From Liquorilactobacillus nagelii DSM 13675 (lineage in GTDB: Bacteria > Bacillota > Bacilli > Lactobacillales > Lactobacillaceae), in contig NZ_CP049304.1 in NCBI RefSeq assembly GCF_019444005.1, positions 310,001 through 374,000 of the forward strand: 64,000 nt of DNA, given 5' to 3'. Positions 46,173 to 56,107 of the stretch are shown here, piece after piece. Position 1 is the stretch's first letter. Every line of letters begins with the position of its first letter. The notes beneath the pieces were generated by a model. It was given only the letters and a program-made list of their open reading frames with translations, was not told the DNA's origin and did no database searches. A program made the translations under genes and the position numbers.

Positions 46173-48833
46173 ATGGATAAAGCGAAGAAATTATTATTGA
46201 TCGACGGCAACAGTGTAGCCTTTAGAGCCTTTTTTGCTTTACATCAGTCCTTGGAGCGTTTTGTCAATCACGACGGGCTTCATACTAATGCAATTTATGG
46301 TTTCAAAAAAATGTTGGACAATATTTTAACCCAGGTACAGCCAACACACATCTTGGTGGCTTTTGATGCCGGTAAGAAAACTTTTCGAACCGAAAAATTT
46401 AGCGATTATAAGGGGGGACGCTCGAAAACCCCAAGTGAATTAAGTGAACAATTTCCTTATCTTAGAAAACTATTAAGTGCATATGGAATCACTAGTTATG
46501 AACTGGCTGATTATGAAGCAGATGATATTATCGGCACTTTAGCGTCTCAAGCTGAAGCTACAGACTTTTCAGTTACCATTGTCACGGGGGATCGAGATTT
46601 AACTCAATTGGCAACTAAAAAAACGACTGTCGCTGTGACGCAAAAAGGTGTTAGCGAAATTGAATTATACACTCCAGCACATGTCCAAGAGAAATATGAA
46701 CTAACTCCGCAACAGATTGTTGATTTGAAGGGACTCGCAGGTGATGCTTCAGATAATTATCCAGGGGTAACTAAAGTGGGTCAAAAAACAGCTTTACGCT
46801 TATTGCATCAATTTGGTTCGGTTGCTGGTATATATGAACACTTAGATGAAATTAAAGCCTCTAAGATGAAAGAGCATCTAATTGAAGATCAAAAGGTTGC
46901 TTTTTTATGTCGAGATTTGGCTCAAATTAGACAGGATGCGCCTGTGGAGGTTCAAATAAATGATTTAAAATGGCAAGGGAAAAATCAGCCTGAGTTAATC
47001 TCTTTTTTTGAAGAAATGGATTTTCGTAGTTTTTTAACTGAAATTCAGCCTGAAAATCAACCTGTTGCAGCAATTGAAAAATTACCAGTTAAAGTGTTAC
47101 AGGAGTCTAATTTAGCAGATTTGCCGACTCAACCAGCTGTGGTTAGTTTTCAATTGGAAATGAACGGAGATAATTACCATACTGCGCCTTTTATTGGCTT
47201 TACTTTGGCGGTCGATCAAGTCTTTTATGCAGCGCGAAATGTTGAACTATTAAAGTCTCCCCCATTAAAAAATTGGTTGGAAAGCTCCCAAGTGAAAATT
47301 GATTTATTTGATGGTAAGCGAACTTTAGTTGGTTTACAACGACTAGGGATTCATCTGTCAGCGGTAGATTTTGATTTGTTGTTGGTTTCGTATTTGTTGG
47401 ATACTAGTGACAATAGCAATGATCTAGGAAAATTGGCACAACAACATGGGTATACAGCTGTTGTTAGTGATGAAGAATTCTACGGACGGGGAGCTAAATA
47501 TCAGATTCCCAGCGATGATCAATTGCTTTTTCAACATTTAGCGCAAAAAGTATTAGCAATTAGTAAATTAAAAGTTCCGTTGTTGAAAAAGCTCCAAGCT
47601 AATCAGCAAGCAGATTTGTATTTAAAAATTGAAAAGCCATTATCGTTAGTTTTAGCAGCAATGGAAATCGCTGGGATTAAAATTGATACACAACGTTTGA
47701 CCGAAATGGATAGTGAATTTAAGGAAAAAATTAGTGAACTCGAAGAACTAATTTACCAAGAAGCCGGGGAAAAGTTTAATTTAAATTCACCTAAGCAATT
47801 AGGCGTAATCTTATTTGAAAAATTAAAATTGCCCGTAATTAAAAAAACTAAAACCGGTTATTCGACAGCGGTTGATGTTTTGGAGAAATTACGTGGAATG
47901 GCACCAATTGTTGATAATATTTTAAATTACCGGCAAATTGCAAAATTGCAGTCGACTTATGTTACCGGTTTGCTAAAAGTTGTTTCAGATCAAGATCAAA
48001 AAGTTCATACGCGTTATACGCAAACTTTAACAGCAACTGGTCGACTATCCTCAGTTGATCCTAATTTGCAGAATATTCCAATCAGATTAGCTGAAGGTCG
48101 CAAAATTCGACAAGCTTTTGTCCCGAGTCAGCCAGGTTGGCAAATATTTTCTTCAGACTATTCTCAAATTGAATTGCGCGTACTAGCCCATGTTTCACAA
48201 GACCAAAACATGCAGCAGTCTTTTAAAGATGGGGTAGATATTCATGCTAATACAGCGATGAAAATATTTGGGTTGCAAGATGCTAATGAAGTAACTCCGA
48301 ATATGCGTCGGCAAGCAAAAGCTGTTAATTTTGGAATTGTTTATGGGATTAGTGATTACGGTTTATCGCAAAATATTGGAATAAGTCGCGCACAGGCCAA
48401 AAAATTTATCGAAAAATACTTTGAAATTTTTCCTGGAGTTCATGATTATATGAAGCAAATTGTGAAAACAGCTAAAGAGCAGGGGTATGTTGAAACGATC
48501 TTTAAGCGTCGTCGTTATTTGCCGCAAATCAAGAGTAGCAACTATAACTTGCGTTCATTTGCTGAACGAACAGCGATGAATACCCCAATTCAAGGTAGTG
48601 CAGCGGACATTATCAAAGTTGCAATGATCAGGATGCAGCGGACCTTAGCTGAAAAGCATTTACAAGCAAAAATGTTACTTCAAGTTCACGATGAATTGAT
48701 TTTTGAAGCTCCTGTTAGCGAGATTCCGATTTTAGAAGAACTTGTGCCTAAAATTATGGATAGTGCTGTTTCGCTAGCTGTTCCGTTAAAGGTTGAGAGT
48801 GCTCACGGGAATACTTGGTTTGATGCTAAATAA
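46173..48833 (+). CDS. polA: DNA polymerase I
   Basis: An 886-residue family A polymerase for gap filling and primer removal. The N-terminal 5' nuclease domain (LLIDGNSVAFRAFFAL, ADYEADDIIGTLA, GLAGDASDNYPGV) is complete. The middle 3'-5' exonuclease-like domain lacks the first acidic motif (VVSFQLEMNGDN in place of D-x-E), so proofreading is probably lost, as in Bacillus. Polymerase motifs A (SSDYSQIELRVLAH), B (RRQAKAVNFGIVYG) and C (LLQVHDELIFE) are intact. The ATG at 46173 follows AAGGAG. It heads polA-mutM-coaE-nrdR-dnaB-dnaI. Confidence 0.97.
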   Translation: MDKAKKLLLIDGNSVAFRAFFALHQSLERFVNHDGLHTNAIYGFKKMLDNILTQVQPTHILVAFDAGKKTFRTEKFSDYKGGRSKTPSELSEQFPYLRKLLSAYGITSYELADYEADDIIGTLASQAEATDFSVTIVTGDRDLTQLATKKTTVAVTQKGVSEIELYTPAHVQEKYELTPQQIVDLKGLAGDASDNYPGVTKVGQKTALRLLHQFGSVAGIYEHLDEIKASKMKEHLIEDQKVAFLCRDLAQIRQDAPVEVQINDLKWQGKNQPELISFFEEMDFRSFLTEIQPENQPVAAIEKLPVKVLQESNLADLPTQPAVVSFQLEMNGDNYHTAPFIGFTLAVDQVFYAARNVELLKSPPLKNWLESSQVKIDLFDGKRTLVGLQRLGIHLSAVDFDLLLVSYLLDTSDNSNDLGKLAQQHGYTAVVSDEEFYGRGAKYQIPSDDQLLFQHLAQKVLAISKLKVPLLKKLQANQQADLYLKIEKPLSLVLAAMEIAGIKIDTQRLTEMDSEFKEKISELEELIYQEAGEKFNLNSPKQLGVILFEKLKLPVIKKTKTGYSTAVDVLEKLRGMAPIVDNILNYRQIAKLQSTYVTGLLKVVSDQDQKVHTRYTQTLTATGRLSSVDPNLQNIPIRLAEGRKIRQAFVPSQPGWQIFSSDYSQIELRVLAHVSQDQNMQQSFKDGVDIHANTAMKIFGLQDANEVTPNMRRQAKAVNFGIVYGISDYGLSQNIGISRAQAKKFIEKYFEIFPGVHDYMKQIVKTAKEQGYVETIFKRRRYLPQIKSSNYNLRSFAERTAMNTPIQGSAADIIKVAMIRMQRTLAEKHLQAKMLLQVHDELIFEAPVSEIPILEELVPKIMDSAVSLAVPLKVESAHGNTWFDAK

Positions 48834-48848
48834 AAGGAGAAATGCCGT

Positions 48849-49679
48849 TTGCCAGAATTACCAGAGGTAGAAACCGTTCGTCGCGGCTTAGTAAAATTAA
48901 TACAGAATAAAACAATTAAAAACGTTAAAGTAATTTATCCTAAGATAATTACTGGAGATGTTGGTCAATTTGAGCAGCAATTGCATGGTAAGTCGATTCA
49001 ATCAATTGGTCGTCGCGGAAAATTCTTATTATTTAATTTTGACCAAGGATTAACAATGATTTCTCATTTACGAATGGAAGGAAAATACTTTGTAAAATCG
49101 AGCCTTGACCCGTTAGAAAAACATACGCATGTTATATTTGAATTTGTGGATGGTTCGCAGCTACGCTATAATGATGTTCGAAAATTTGGCCGAATGCAGT
49201 TGATAAAAACTCAGCAAGTAAAAGAAGTCTCTAACTTAGCTAAACTAGGGCCAGAACCCCTGGATAATCAGTTTCTTCTAGCGGATTTCATTCAAAAATT
49301 AGCAGGTAAGAAAAAAGCAATCAAACCAGTTTTGTTAGATCAAACAGTCGTTGCCGGACTGGGGAATATTTACGCAGATGAGGTGTTGTGGTTGAGTAAA
49401 ATTCACCCCTTAACACCGGCCAATAAATTATCGCCTGCGCAAATTTCACTTTTGCGTCAACAAATAATTAAAGAGTTAACGGCGGCAGTAGCAGCTGGTG
49501 GAACAACGATTCGTAGTTATACTGATGCTTTCGAACACTCTGGCAAGTTTCAATTTGATCTGCATGTCTATGGTCGCCAAGGTCAACCTTGTCAACGATG
49601 TGGCACTGAAATTGTTAAAATCCGTGTTGCACAACGCGGTACACACTTTTGTCCTAATTGTCAGCGGGTGACTAAATGA
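48849..49679 (+). CDS. mutM: Formamidopyrimidine-DNA glycosylase
   Basis: A 276-residue repair enzyme that removes 8-oxoguanine and formamidopyrimidines and nicks the strand. The start is the TTG at 48849, because mature Fpg must begin PELPEVETVRRGL with catalytic Pro2 and Glu3. The C-terminal zinc finger CQRCG...CPNC is intact, as are the H2TH-region residues around GLGNIYADEVLW. AAAGGAG precedes the start. The gene overlaps coaE (ATGA). Confidence 0.97.
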   Translation: MPELPEVETVRRGLVKLIQNKTIKNVKVIYPKIITGDVGQFEQQLHGKSIQSIGRRGKFLLFNFDQGLTMISHLRMEGKYFVKSSLDPLEKHTHVIFEFVDGSQLRYNDVRKFGRMQLIKTQQVKEVSNLAKLGPEPLDNQFLLADFIQKLAGKKKAIKPVLLDQTVVAGLGNIYADEVLWLSKIHPLTPANKLSPAQISLLRQQIIKELTAAVAAGGTTIRSYTDAFEHSGKFQFDLHVYGRQGQPCQRCGTEIVKIRVAQRGTHFCPNCQRVTK

Positions 49680-50275
49680 CATATATTTTAGGATTGACAG
49701 GTGGCATTGCTTCAGGCAAATCAACAGTAGCTAAAATTTTTGCAGATAATGGAGCAAAAGTTATTGATGCCGATCAAGTAGCACGTCAAGTTGTTCAAGT
49801 TGGAACAGTAGGCATCAAAAAAATTCAGCAAACCTTTGGTGGACAAATTTTAGCTGCTGATGGCCAGATAGATCGCAAAAGGTTAGGCCAAATTGTTTTT
49901 TCAGATCCATTGGCCTTAAAAAAATTGACAGCAATCACTGGTCCTTTGATTCGAGAGGAATTACATCGGCAATTGGCTAATTTACAGCATCAACAGGCGA
50001 AATTAGTGATTTTAATGATACCACTGTTGTTTGAAGCGGGTTATCAAAAGTGGTGTAATGAAACAATGAGTGTTACCTTGGCACCCAAAAAGCAATTACA
50101 GCGGTTGCAACAGCGTGATCAATTATCTTTGGTTGAAGCTCAAGCAAGGATTAATGCACAAATGTCAGCAGAAAAGCGCAATCAGTTAGCGAATTATGTA
50201 ATTTCAAATGATGATGGTGTTGGCGCTTTAGAAAAGCAAGTGATAAAATGGCTTCAAGAAAGAAATTTAAGATGA
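49676..50275 (+). CDS. coaE: Dephospho-CoA kinase
   Basis: A 199-residue P-loop kinase for the last step of coenzyme A synthesis. GLTGGIASGKSTVAKIF at the N-terminus is Walker A, and IDADQVARQVV and LVILMIPLLFEAGYQKW are conserved. Overlap with mutM and the polA-mutM-coaE order are common in Firmicutes. Confidence 0.96.
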   Translation: MTYILGLTGGIASGKSTVAKIFADNGAKVIDADQVARQVVQVGTVGIKKIQQTFGGQILAADGQIDRKRLGQIVFSDPLALKKLTAITGPLIREELHRQLANLQHQQAKLVILMIPLLFEAGYQKWCNETMSVTLAPKKQLQRLQQRDQLSLVEAQARINAQMSAEKRNQLANYVISNDDGVGALEKQVIKWLQERNLR

Positions 50276-50295
50276 TGATTAACGGGGTGAAATGA

Positions 50296-50790
50296 ATGAG
50301 GTGTCCACATTGTCAACATAATGGTTCACGTGTTGTGGATAGTCGACCGACCGATGATGGCAAAGTTATTCGTCGACGGCGAGAATGTGAAGCGTGTGGT
50401 TTTCGTTTCACAACATTTGAAAGAATTGAGGAAACTCCGCTATTAGTAATTAAGAAGAATGGTGATCGGGAAGAATTTAGCCGTGAAAAAATCTTACGCG
50501 GGATTATTCGTGCTGCCGAGAAAAGACCAGTAGCCATGGAAGAAATCACTAAAATTGTTGATGAAGTTGAAAGTAAAGTTAGAACGCTTGGTGAAAATGA
50601 AGTTTCAACCCAATTAATTGGGGAATACATCATGGGATTGTTAGCTGATGTTGATGAAATTTCATACATTCGTTTTGCAAGTGTCTACCGCCAATTTAAA
50701 GATATGAGTGTTTTTATGAAAGAGTTAGAGGAAATGATGGCGCGTGACAAAAAAAATCATAAAAAAAGTCAAAACGAAAATGAAAAGTAA
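50296..50790 (+). CDS. nrdR: Transcriptional repressor NrdR
   Basis: A 164-residue repressor of ribonucleotide reductase genes. The N-terminal zinc ribbon ([17 protein letters not shown], then [13 protein letters not shown]) binds DNA, and the ATP-cone domain (residues about 49-139, [20 protein letters not shown]) senses dATP/ATP. GGGGTG precedes the ATG. It is followed 24 nt later by dnaB, an order kept in Firmicutes. Confidence 0.96.
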   Translation: MRCPHCQHNGSRVVDSRPTDDGKVIRRRRECEACGFRFTTFERIEETPLLVIKKNGDREEFSREKILRGIIRAAEKRPVAMEEITKIVDEVESKVRTLGENEVSTQLIGEYIMGLLADVDEISYIRFASVYRQFKDMSVFMKELEEMMARDKKNHKKSQNENEK

Positions 50791-50814
50791 GCTGAAAATG
50801 GTAGGTGTTGGTGA

Positions 50815-52161
50815 ATGAGCAATCAGAGCGTAATATCTCCAACCAACAACTTTGTTGTGACAACACAAGAACGATTATTTAGCAGCGATTTAGAAATAGT
50901 ACTCTGGTTATATCAACCAATGTTAGGTGCTAAAACGGTTGCAGTTTATAATCTACTTCATTCTTTTGCACAGGCAGCAATCGAAAAGCGTCAAATAAAA
51001 AGTCTGCTGGAACAGTTAGCAATTGGCCTGCCGAATTTCATTGATGCAAGAATACAGCTTGAAGCATTAGGACTATTGCGCACTTTCCAAAAGCAAGCTG
51101 CGTTTGATAATTCACTGACTTTTTTGATACAGCGGCCAGTTCAACCAGAAATTTTTTTTAAAGATGATTTATTACGGAGTTTGTTATTGGAAACGGTGGG
51201 TGAACCTTCTTATCGTCGATTGCATCACTACTTTTTTAAACCAGCTCCTAATTCAATTACAATTGGCAATGAAATTTCGAAAACATTTTTGGAAGTCTAT
51301 CAAGTAAATCAAGCAGAATTAACTAACGCTCAGCTGAATAATCTAGCGACCGTAGATGAACCAGCAGCTGAACCAGTAATTAAGGGTTGTTCGCTGGATT
51401 TTGATTTATTGAAAAGTTTGTTGCAGAACTCCTTTTTAGATACTAATCAGGTTTGGCAACATCAGCGCTTTTTAGCAACGGCTAATGTAGTTTATGGACT
51501 AGATGAAATAACATTAATTAAAATGTTAGAAAGTGCAGCTGACGTTCAGACAAATCAGGTTGATTTCAAAATGTTTGCCCAGTTACTGCATCAAACAACT
51601 CACTCGAAAAGTAACCAGCCTTCTTCAACTGTTATCGACTCTAAGACTTCTGCGGCGAATAATAAAACAGTGATTGCTAATTCAGGTGATCAGGCTTTAC
51701 TGGCAGCTTGTCAAGCTTACGCACCGTTAGAATTTTTACAAACTTTAAAAGATGAGGAAGGAAGTTTTGTAACTAATTCTGAACAACATCTAATTGAAAA
51801 CTTTGTGCAATTAAATTATTTTTCTCCTGATGTTGTCAATGTTTTGATCCACTATATGATTGTTGATCGCGGAATGACCAGTTTAAATCGAACATTCTTT
51901 GAAAAAGTTGCGGCTGATTGGAAGAAAAAGAAAATTTCCTCGGCTATTCAGGCGATTCAGCAGGTTAGACAAGTTAATCGACCGCTTAAAACTAGAACAA
52001 CAACTAGTCGCCGATATCCGACTAAAAAAGTTGTTCAAAAAGAGCAACTTCCCGACTGGGCACAAAGTAACTTTAAACCAGCAAAACAACCAAATTATTC
52101 AGCAGAAGAACAGCAAAAGTTGCAGCAAAAGTTGCATGACTTGACTCATAAAAAATCCTGA
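50815..52161 (+). CDS. dnaB: Replication initiation and membrane attachment protein DnaB
   Basis: A 448-residue Bacillus-type DnaB, which with DnaD and DnaI loads the replicative helicase at oriC and restart forks; it is not the helicase. The N-terminal winged-helix region (DLEIVLWLYQPMLGAKTVAVYNLLHS) and the C-terminal DnaB/DnaD helical domain (LIENFVQLNYFSPDVVNVLIHYMI) are recognisable. The tail is basic and Gln/Lys-rich. A GTGTTGGTG stretch precedes the ATG. It is co-transcribed with dnaI. Confidence 0.93.
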   Translation: MSNQSVISPTNNFVVTTQERLFSSDLEIVLWLYQPMLGAKTVAVYNLLHSFAQAAIEKRQIKSLLEQLAIGLPNFIDARIQLEALGLLRTFQKQAAFDNSLTFLIQRPVQPEIFFKDDLLRSLLLETVGEPSYRRLHHYFFKPAPNSITIGNEISKTFLEVYQVNQAELTNAQLNNLATVDEPAAEPVIKGCSLDFDLLKSLLQNSFLDTNQVWQHQRFLATANVVYGLDEITLIKMLESAADVQTNQVDFKMFAQLLHQTTHSKSNQPSSTVIDSKTSAANNKTVIANSGDQALLAACQAYAPLEFLQTLKDEEGSFVTNSEQHLIENFVQLNYFSPDVVNVLIHYMIVDRGMTSLNRTFFEKVAADWKKKKISSAIQAIQQVRQVNRPLKTRTTTSRRYPTKKVVQKEQLPDWAQSNFKPAKQPNYSAEEQQKLQQKLHDLTHKKS

Positions 52162-52184
52162 GATGGCGAAGAAGGTGGCAATTG

Positions 52185-53108
52185 ATGAAAAATATTGGTA
52201 AAGAAATTAGCGATGAGTTAGCCAGTCATCATTGGAATGAAAATTATCGACAGTTAATCAAAGAAGCATTTAACGATCCGGATGTTCAGTCGTTGATTAC
52301 GACCCACCGGGATGAATTGACTAATGAAGATTTGAAACGCAGTGCCAGCAAAGTCTATGAGTTTTTTACAATTAAAAATCAGCTCAAACGTGGTGAAGCA
52401 ACGTTAGCACCAGGATATGAACCAAAACTAAATGTAGTAAACCATACATTGGAAGTAGTTTATATTCCTAGTCAACAATTGATGGCAGAACAAAAGATCG
52501 CTCAGCTCCATGCTCGGGTCAAACTGTTAAATTTACCAAAGTCATTAAGGCAAGCAAGCCTAGCAGACTTTGAGGTAGCAGGGCGTGAAGCAGCAGCTAG
52601 TGCAGCAGCAGATTTTGTCCAGCAGTATTTAGCTGATCCAAAAAAATTTCATCAAGGCCTTTATTTATCGGGTAGTTTTGGTGTAGGTAAAACTTATCTA
52701 TTAGCTGCAATTGCAAATAAATTAGCGGCCGAGAATATTATTTCAATGCTGATCCACTTTCCGTCATTTGCGGTTAAATTAAAAAATTCAATTGGAACCA
52801 GCCAGAACACTCCATTTATTGAAACGGTTAAGAAAGTTCCGATTTTAATGCTTGATGATATTGGAGCGGATCAATTGTCTAGTTGGATTCGTGATGATAT
52901 TCTTGGTGTAATTCTGCAATATCGAATGCAAGAACAATTAGCAACTTTTTTTAGCTCAAATTTTTCACAGCAACAGTTGTTACAGGAATATTTAACAGTG
53001 AATAATCGAGGTGAAGCTGAGCCATTAAAAGCTCAGCGAATTATGGAACGGATTCGTTATCTCAGTCGTGAAACGATAATGATTGGTAAGAATCGGCGCA
53101 ATCAATAA
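52185..53108 (+). CDS. dnaI: Primosomal helicase loader DnaI
   Basis: A 307-residue AAA+ helicase loader. The N-terminal domain (residues about 1-100) contacts the helicase. The ATPase domain has Walker A GSFGVGKTYLLAA (about residue 160), Walker B VPILMLDDIGAD, and the sensor-like FFSSNFS. The Cys-rich zinc motif seen in B. subtilis DnaI is not evident. The ATG at 52185 follows GAAGGTGG; a TTG directly before it is the alternative. It is the last gene of the polA-dnaI cluster. Confidence 0.94.
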   Translation: MKNIGKEISDELASHHWNENYRQLIKEAFNDPDVQSLITTHRDELTNEDLKRSASKVYEFFTIKNQLKRGEATLAPGYEPKLNVVNHTLEVVYIPSQQLMAEQKIAQLHARVKLLNLPKSLRQASLADFEVAGREAAASAAADFVQQYLADPKKFHQGLYLSGSFGVGKTYLLAAIANKLAAENIISMLIHFPSFAVKLKNSIGTSQNTPFIETVKKVPILMLDDIGADQLSSWIRDDILGVILQYRMQEQLATFFSSNFSQQQLLQEYLTVNNRGEAEPLKAQRIMERIRYLSRETIMIGKNRRNQ

Positions 53109-53164
53109 AAATTAACGTTGAGGCTTGTTTTTTGGGTAGTTGAGTGGTTTAATAATAGTTAATT

Positions 53165-53383
53165 GATGTGGAAGACAAAAGGACGATACTTACAGGGATG
53201 GCAGTTATTAACTGAGAAGCTGCTTCTAATCGGCTTACCACTTCCATTTACTGCTCAATTAAAAGTTGAGTCGGGTCGTGTCCGTTAAGCACGAATTCGA
53301 GGAGATCTTTGACTGATCTTGAAATTGGGTGGAACCACGGATAAACGTCCCAGATATGCAAATTTGTATATCTGGTTTTTTTT
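53165..53383 (+). promoter_or_regulatory. T-box riboswitch for threonine, upstream of thrS
   Basis: The T-box core GGGTGGAACCACGG is at 53327-53340. Stem I closes with TGGAAG (53169-53174) and CTTCCA (53241-53246). Next to its 3' arm the sequence ACC-A gives specifier ACC (Thr) at 53237-53239. The terminator CCAGATATGCAAA/TTTGTATATCTGG (53349-53375) is followed by eight T. Low threonyl-tRNA charging should switch thrS on. Confidence 0.9.
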
Positions 53384-53411
53384 ATTCGCTAAAAAATTAG
53401 GAGGCTTTAGT

Positions 53412-55361
53412 ATGTCAAATATAGAAATTGAATTCCCTGATGGGGCAAAAAAGGAATTCGCTACGGCTACAACGGTTAGAGAAGTTGCTGCAACAATCAG
53501 TAATAGTTTAGCCAAAAAGGCGGTGGGAGCGAATTTTGCTGGTAAAGTAGTTGGGTTGAATCATCAGTTGAAATCCGATGGTAAGTTAGCTATCTTAACT
53601 AAAGACCAACCGGAAGCTTTACCAATTTTATGGCAGACTGGAGCAGTTGTCTTGGGAGCCGCTTTACAAGAACTTTATCCAGAAATGTATTTTGGCGAAA
53701 GTGATATTACGGAACATGGATTCTTTTTAGATACAGATAATCAGAGTGGACAAGTTGCAGAAACAGAATTTGAAAAGTTAAATCAGCATTTGCAAAAATT
53801 AGTCAAACAAGCACTTCCTTTGGAAGAAGTTGAACTTGATTTGCAAGCAGCTTTGAAAATCGTTGGCAATGATCCTTATCGCCAGGAATTGATTAACGAG
53901 CAGGCAACTGATGATCAAAAAGTTACAGCAATTAAATTAGGCGATTATTATGACTTTTCAGTTAGAGCAGTTTTAGGTAATACTGCAGCCTTAAAAGTTT
54001 TTAAGCTATTGTCAGTGGCTGGAGCTTATTGGAAAGGTGCTTCTAGCAATCCAATGTTACAACGAATTTATGGGACAGCTTTCTTCAAACAAAAAGATTT
54101 GGATGCTGAGTTAGCGCGGCAAAAAGAAGCTCATGAACGTGATCATCGAGTTATTGGGAATGAATTGGATTTATTCTTCGTTGATCCCAAAGTGGGAGCA
54201 GGGTTACCATATTGGATGCCAAAGGGTGCAACAATTCGACGCACAATTGAACGTTACATTATTGATAAAGAAGTTGCTGATGGATACCAACACGTCTATA
54301 CACCAGTTTTAGCGAACTTGGATTTGTACAAGCAGTCGGGCCATTGGGATCATTATCGAGAAGATATGTTTCCACCAATGGATATGGGAGATGGTGAGAT
54401 GTTGGAATTGCGTCCAATGAACTGCCCATCACATATTCAAATCTATAATCATCATATTCGTTCTTATCGTGAGTTACCATTGAGAATTGCTGAATTAGGG
54501 ATGATGCATCGTTATGAAAAGTCGGGTGCTTTAACTGGTTTATCACGTGTTCGCGAAATGACTTTAAATGATGGTCATACTTTTGTAGCTCTTGACCAAA
54601 TTGAAGCAGAATTCAAAAAGATTTTGCAGTTGATGGTTGGAGTTTATGCAGACTTTGATATTACTGATTATCGTTTCCGCTTAAGTTATCGTGATCCTGC
54701 GAATAAGCGCAAATATTTTGATGATGATGAGATGTGGGAAAAATCTCAAAAAATGTTGAAATCAGCTATGGATGATTTGGGATTAGAGTATTTTGAAGCT
54801 GAAGGTGAAGCTGCTTTCTATGGTCCAAAACTTGATGTTCAAACTAAAACCGCTTTGGGTGGGGAAGAAACTTTGTCAACAATTCAATTAGACTTCTTAT
54901 TGCCTGAAAGATTTGACTTGCATTATATTGGTGCAGATGGACAGGAACATCGTCCAGTTATGATTCATCGTGGAATTGTTTCCACAATGGAACGCTTTAC
55001 GGCTTATCTGACCGAAATTTATAAAGGTGCTTTTCCAACCTGGTTAGCACCACAGCAAGTAGCAATCATTCCGGTAAATAATGATTTACATCTTGATTTC
55101 AGTCAAAAATTACGTGATCAATTGGTCGCAAAGCATGTTCGAGTTCAAATCGATGATCGTAATGAAAAAATGGGGTACAAGATTCGCCAAGCTCAAGTTA
55201 ATAAAATTCCGTATACGTTAGTTGTTGGAGATAAAGAGATTGCAGCTGATCAAGTAACGGTTAGAAAATATGGCGAAGAAGCTACAAATACGATGGCAGT
55301 AACTGATTTTATCAAAGAAATTTCTGCTGATGTTGCCAGCTATAGTCGTGAAAATAATTAA
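53412..55361 (+). CDS. thrS: Threonyl-tRNA synthetase with degenerate editing site
   Basis: A 649-residue class II synthetase: TGS domain (residues 1-62), editing-type N2 domain (about 63-235), catalytic core (about 245-535) and anticodon domain (to the end). Zinc-binding Cys338 (MNCPSH), His389 (NDGHTF) and His519 (MIHRG) are intact, so charging should work. In N2 the family motif HxxxH is replaced by Gln75 and Val79 (WQTGAVV), and the C-x3-H of DLCRGPH by Ser183 and Val187 (DFSVRAV), so hydrolysis of mischarged Ser-tRNA looks lost. The ATG at 53412 follows TTAGGAGG. Controlled by the Thr T-box. Confidence 0.96.
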   Translation: MSNIEIEFPDGAKKEFATATTVREVAATISNSLAKKAVGANFAGKVVGLNHQLKSDGKLAILTKDQPEALPILWQTGAVVLGAALQELYPEMYFGESDITEHGFFLDTDNQSGQVAETEFEKLNQHLQKLVKQALPLEEVELDLQAALKIVGNDPYRQELINEQATDDQKVTAIKLGDYYDFSVRAVLGNTAALKVFKLLSVAGAYWKGASSNPMLQRIYGTAFFKQKDLDAELARQKEAHERDHRVIGNELDLFFVDPKVGAGLPYWMPKGATIRRTIERYIIDKEVADGYQHVYTPVLANLDLYKQSGHWDHYREDMFPPMDMGDGEMLELRPMNCPSHIQIYNHHIRSYRELPLRIAELGMMHRYEKSGALTGLSRVREMTLNDGHTFVALDQIEAEFKKILQLMVGVYADFDITDYRFRLSYRDPANKRKYFDDDEMWEKSQKMLKSAMDDLGLEYFEAEGEAAFYGPKLDVQTKTALGGEETLSTIQLDFLLPERFDLHYIGADGQEHRPVMIHRGIVSTMERFTAYLTEIYKGAFPTWLAPQQVAIIPVNNDLHLDFSQKLRDQLVAKHVRVQIDDRNEKMGYKIRQAQVNKIPYTLVVGDKEIAADQVTVRKYGEEATNTMAVTDFIKEISADVASYSRENN

Positions 55362-55374
55362 TTTGTTAGATTTC

Positions 55375-55403
55375 TTGACTTCTCATTTAAAAGTTGTTAT
55401 TCT
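55375..55403 (+). promoter_or_regulatory. Promoter of infC-rpmI-rplT
   Basis: TTGACT, 17 nt, then TATTCT preceded by TGT (TGn extended -10). Confidence 0.65.
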
Positions 55404-55413
55404 ATTAGAGTTG

Positions 55414-55524
55414 AGAAAAAAGCAGAAGCACCCGCTTCTCGCCTAGCAGACATGAGCCTGCGGGCCGATGAACGATTTAATTATTCAAATTAAGCGGGGA
55501 GCTTTGAAGAGCTTTCCGCTTTTC
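55414..55524 (+). promoter_or_regulatory. L20 leader (ribosomal protein autoregulation)
   Basis: The structured 5' leader contains GAAGCACCCGCTTCTCGCCT and a GCCTGCGGGC hairpin, as in Firmicutes L20 leaders. It ends in a terminator-like stem AAGCGG (55492-55497) with CCGCTT (55516-55521) and TTTT. Excess L20 is expected to bind here and cause early termination of infC-rpmI-rplT. Confidence 0.75.
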
Positions 55525-55563
55525 TGCTGCATTTCTCTGAAATTTTAATGGAGGTGAAAGACC

Positions 55564-56085
55564 ATAGCAATTGATAAAATGGTTAACGAAGGCATTCGTG
55601 CCCGTGAAGTTCGGCTGATTGCCGGTGATGGTTCACAATTAGGAGTTAAATCCAAACAAGATGCATTGAAGATTGCTGAACAAGACAACTTGGATCTCGT
55701 TTTAGTTGCCCCTAAGGCAAAACCACCAGTTGCCAGAGTCATGGATTATGGGAAGTATCGGTTTGAGTTGCAGAAAAAGCAGCGTGAAGCACGAAAAAAC
55801 CAGAAAATTGTTAATGTTAAAGAGGTCCGCCTGAGTCCTACAATTGATGTTAATGATTTTAATACCAAAATGAAAAATGCTCGTAAATTTATGGCTAAGG
55901 GTGATAAGGTCAAGGTTTCTATTCGTTTTAAGGGTCGGGCAATCACTCATAAAGAAATTGGTTACGAGGTTTTGGATCGCTTCGCTAAAGCAGCAGCAGA
56001 CATTGCTGTTGTTGAATCTAGAGCTAAAATGGACGGCCGGAGTATGTTTATGATGCTTACTCCCAAGACTGAAAACAAGGCTTAA
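55564..56085 (+). CDS. infC: Translation initiation factor IF-3
   Basis: A protein of about 173 residues. Its N-domain starts [24 protein letters not shown]; a Lys-rich linker ([18 protein letters not shown]) follows, then the C-domain ([18 protein letters not shown] and [15 protein letters not shown]). The first ATG (55579) lies 22 nt after the GGAGGTG site (55550-55556). An ATA at 55564, seven bases after that site and in frame, is the best-placed start, giving (M)[10 protein letters not shown]. infC commonly uses rare starts such as AUU, through which IF-3 limits its own synthesis. An ATT at 55570 is the alternative. Confidence 0.93.
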   Translation: MAIDKMVNEGIRAREVRLIAGDGSQLGVKSKQDALKIAEQDNLDLVLVAPKAKPPVARVMDYGKYRFELQKKQREARKNQKIVNVKEVRLSPTIDVNDFNTKMKNARKFMAKGDKVKVSIRFKGRAITHKEIGYEVLDRFAKAAADIAVVESRAKMDGRSMFMMLTPKTENKA

Positions 56086-56107
56086 TATTTAGGAGGAAGA
56101 AAAAGTT

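Noticed and set aside
47100..47600. Loss of the 3'-5' exonuclease acidic residues in PolA as a novel feature
   Set aside because: This is already typical of Bacillus and other Firmicutes Pol I, so it is noted only in the gene entry.
54259..54546. 95-residue minus-strand open frame inside thrS (and similar frames inside other genes)
   Set aside because: They are shadows of strongly conserved genes without sites or recognisable domains.
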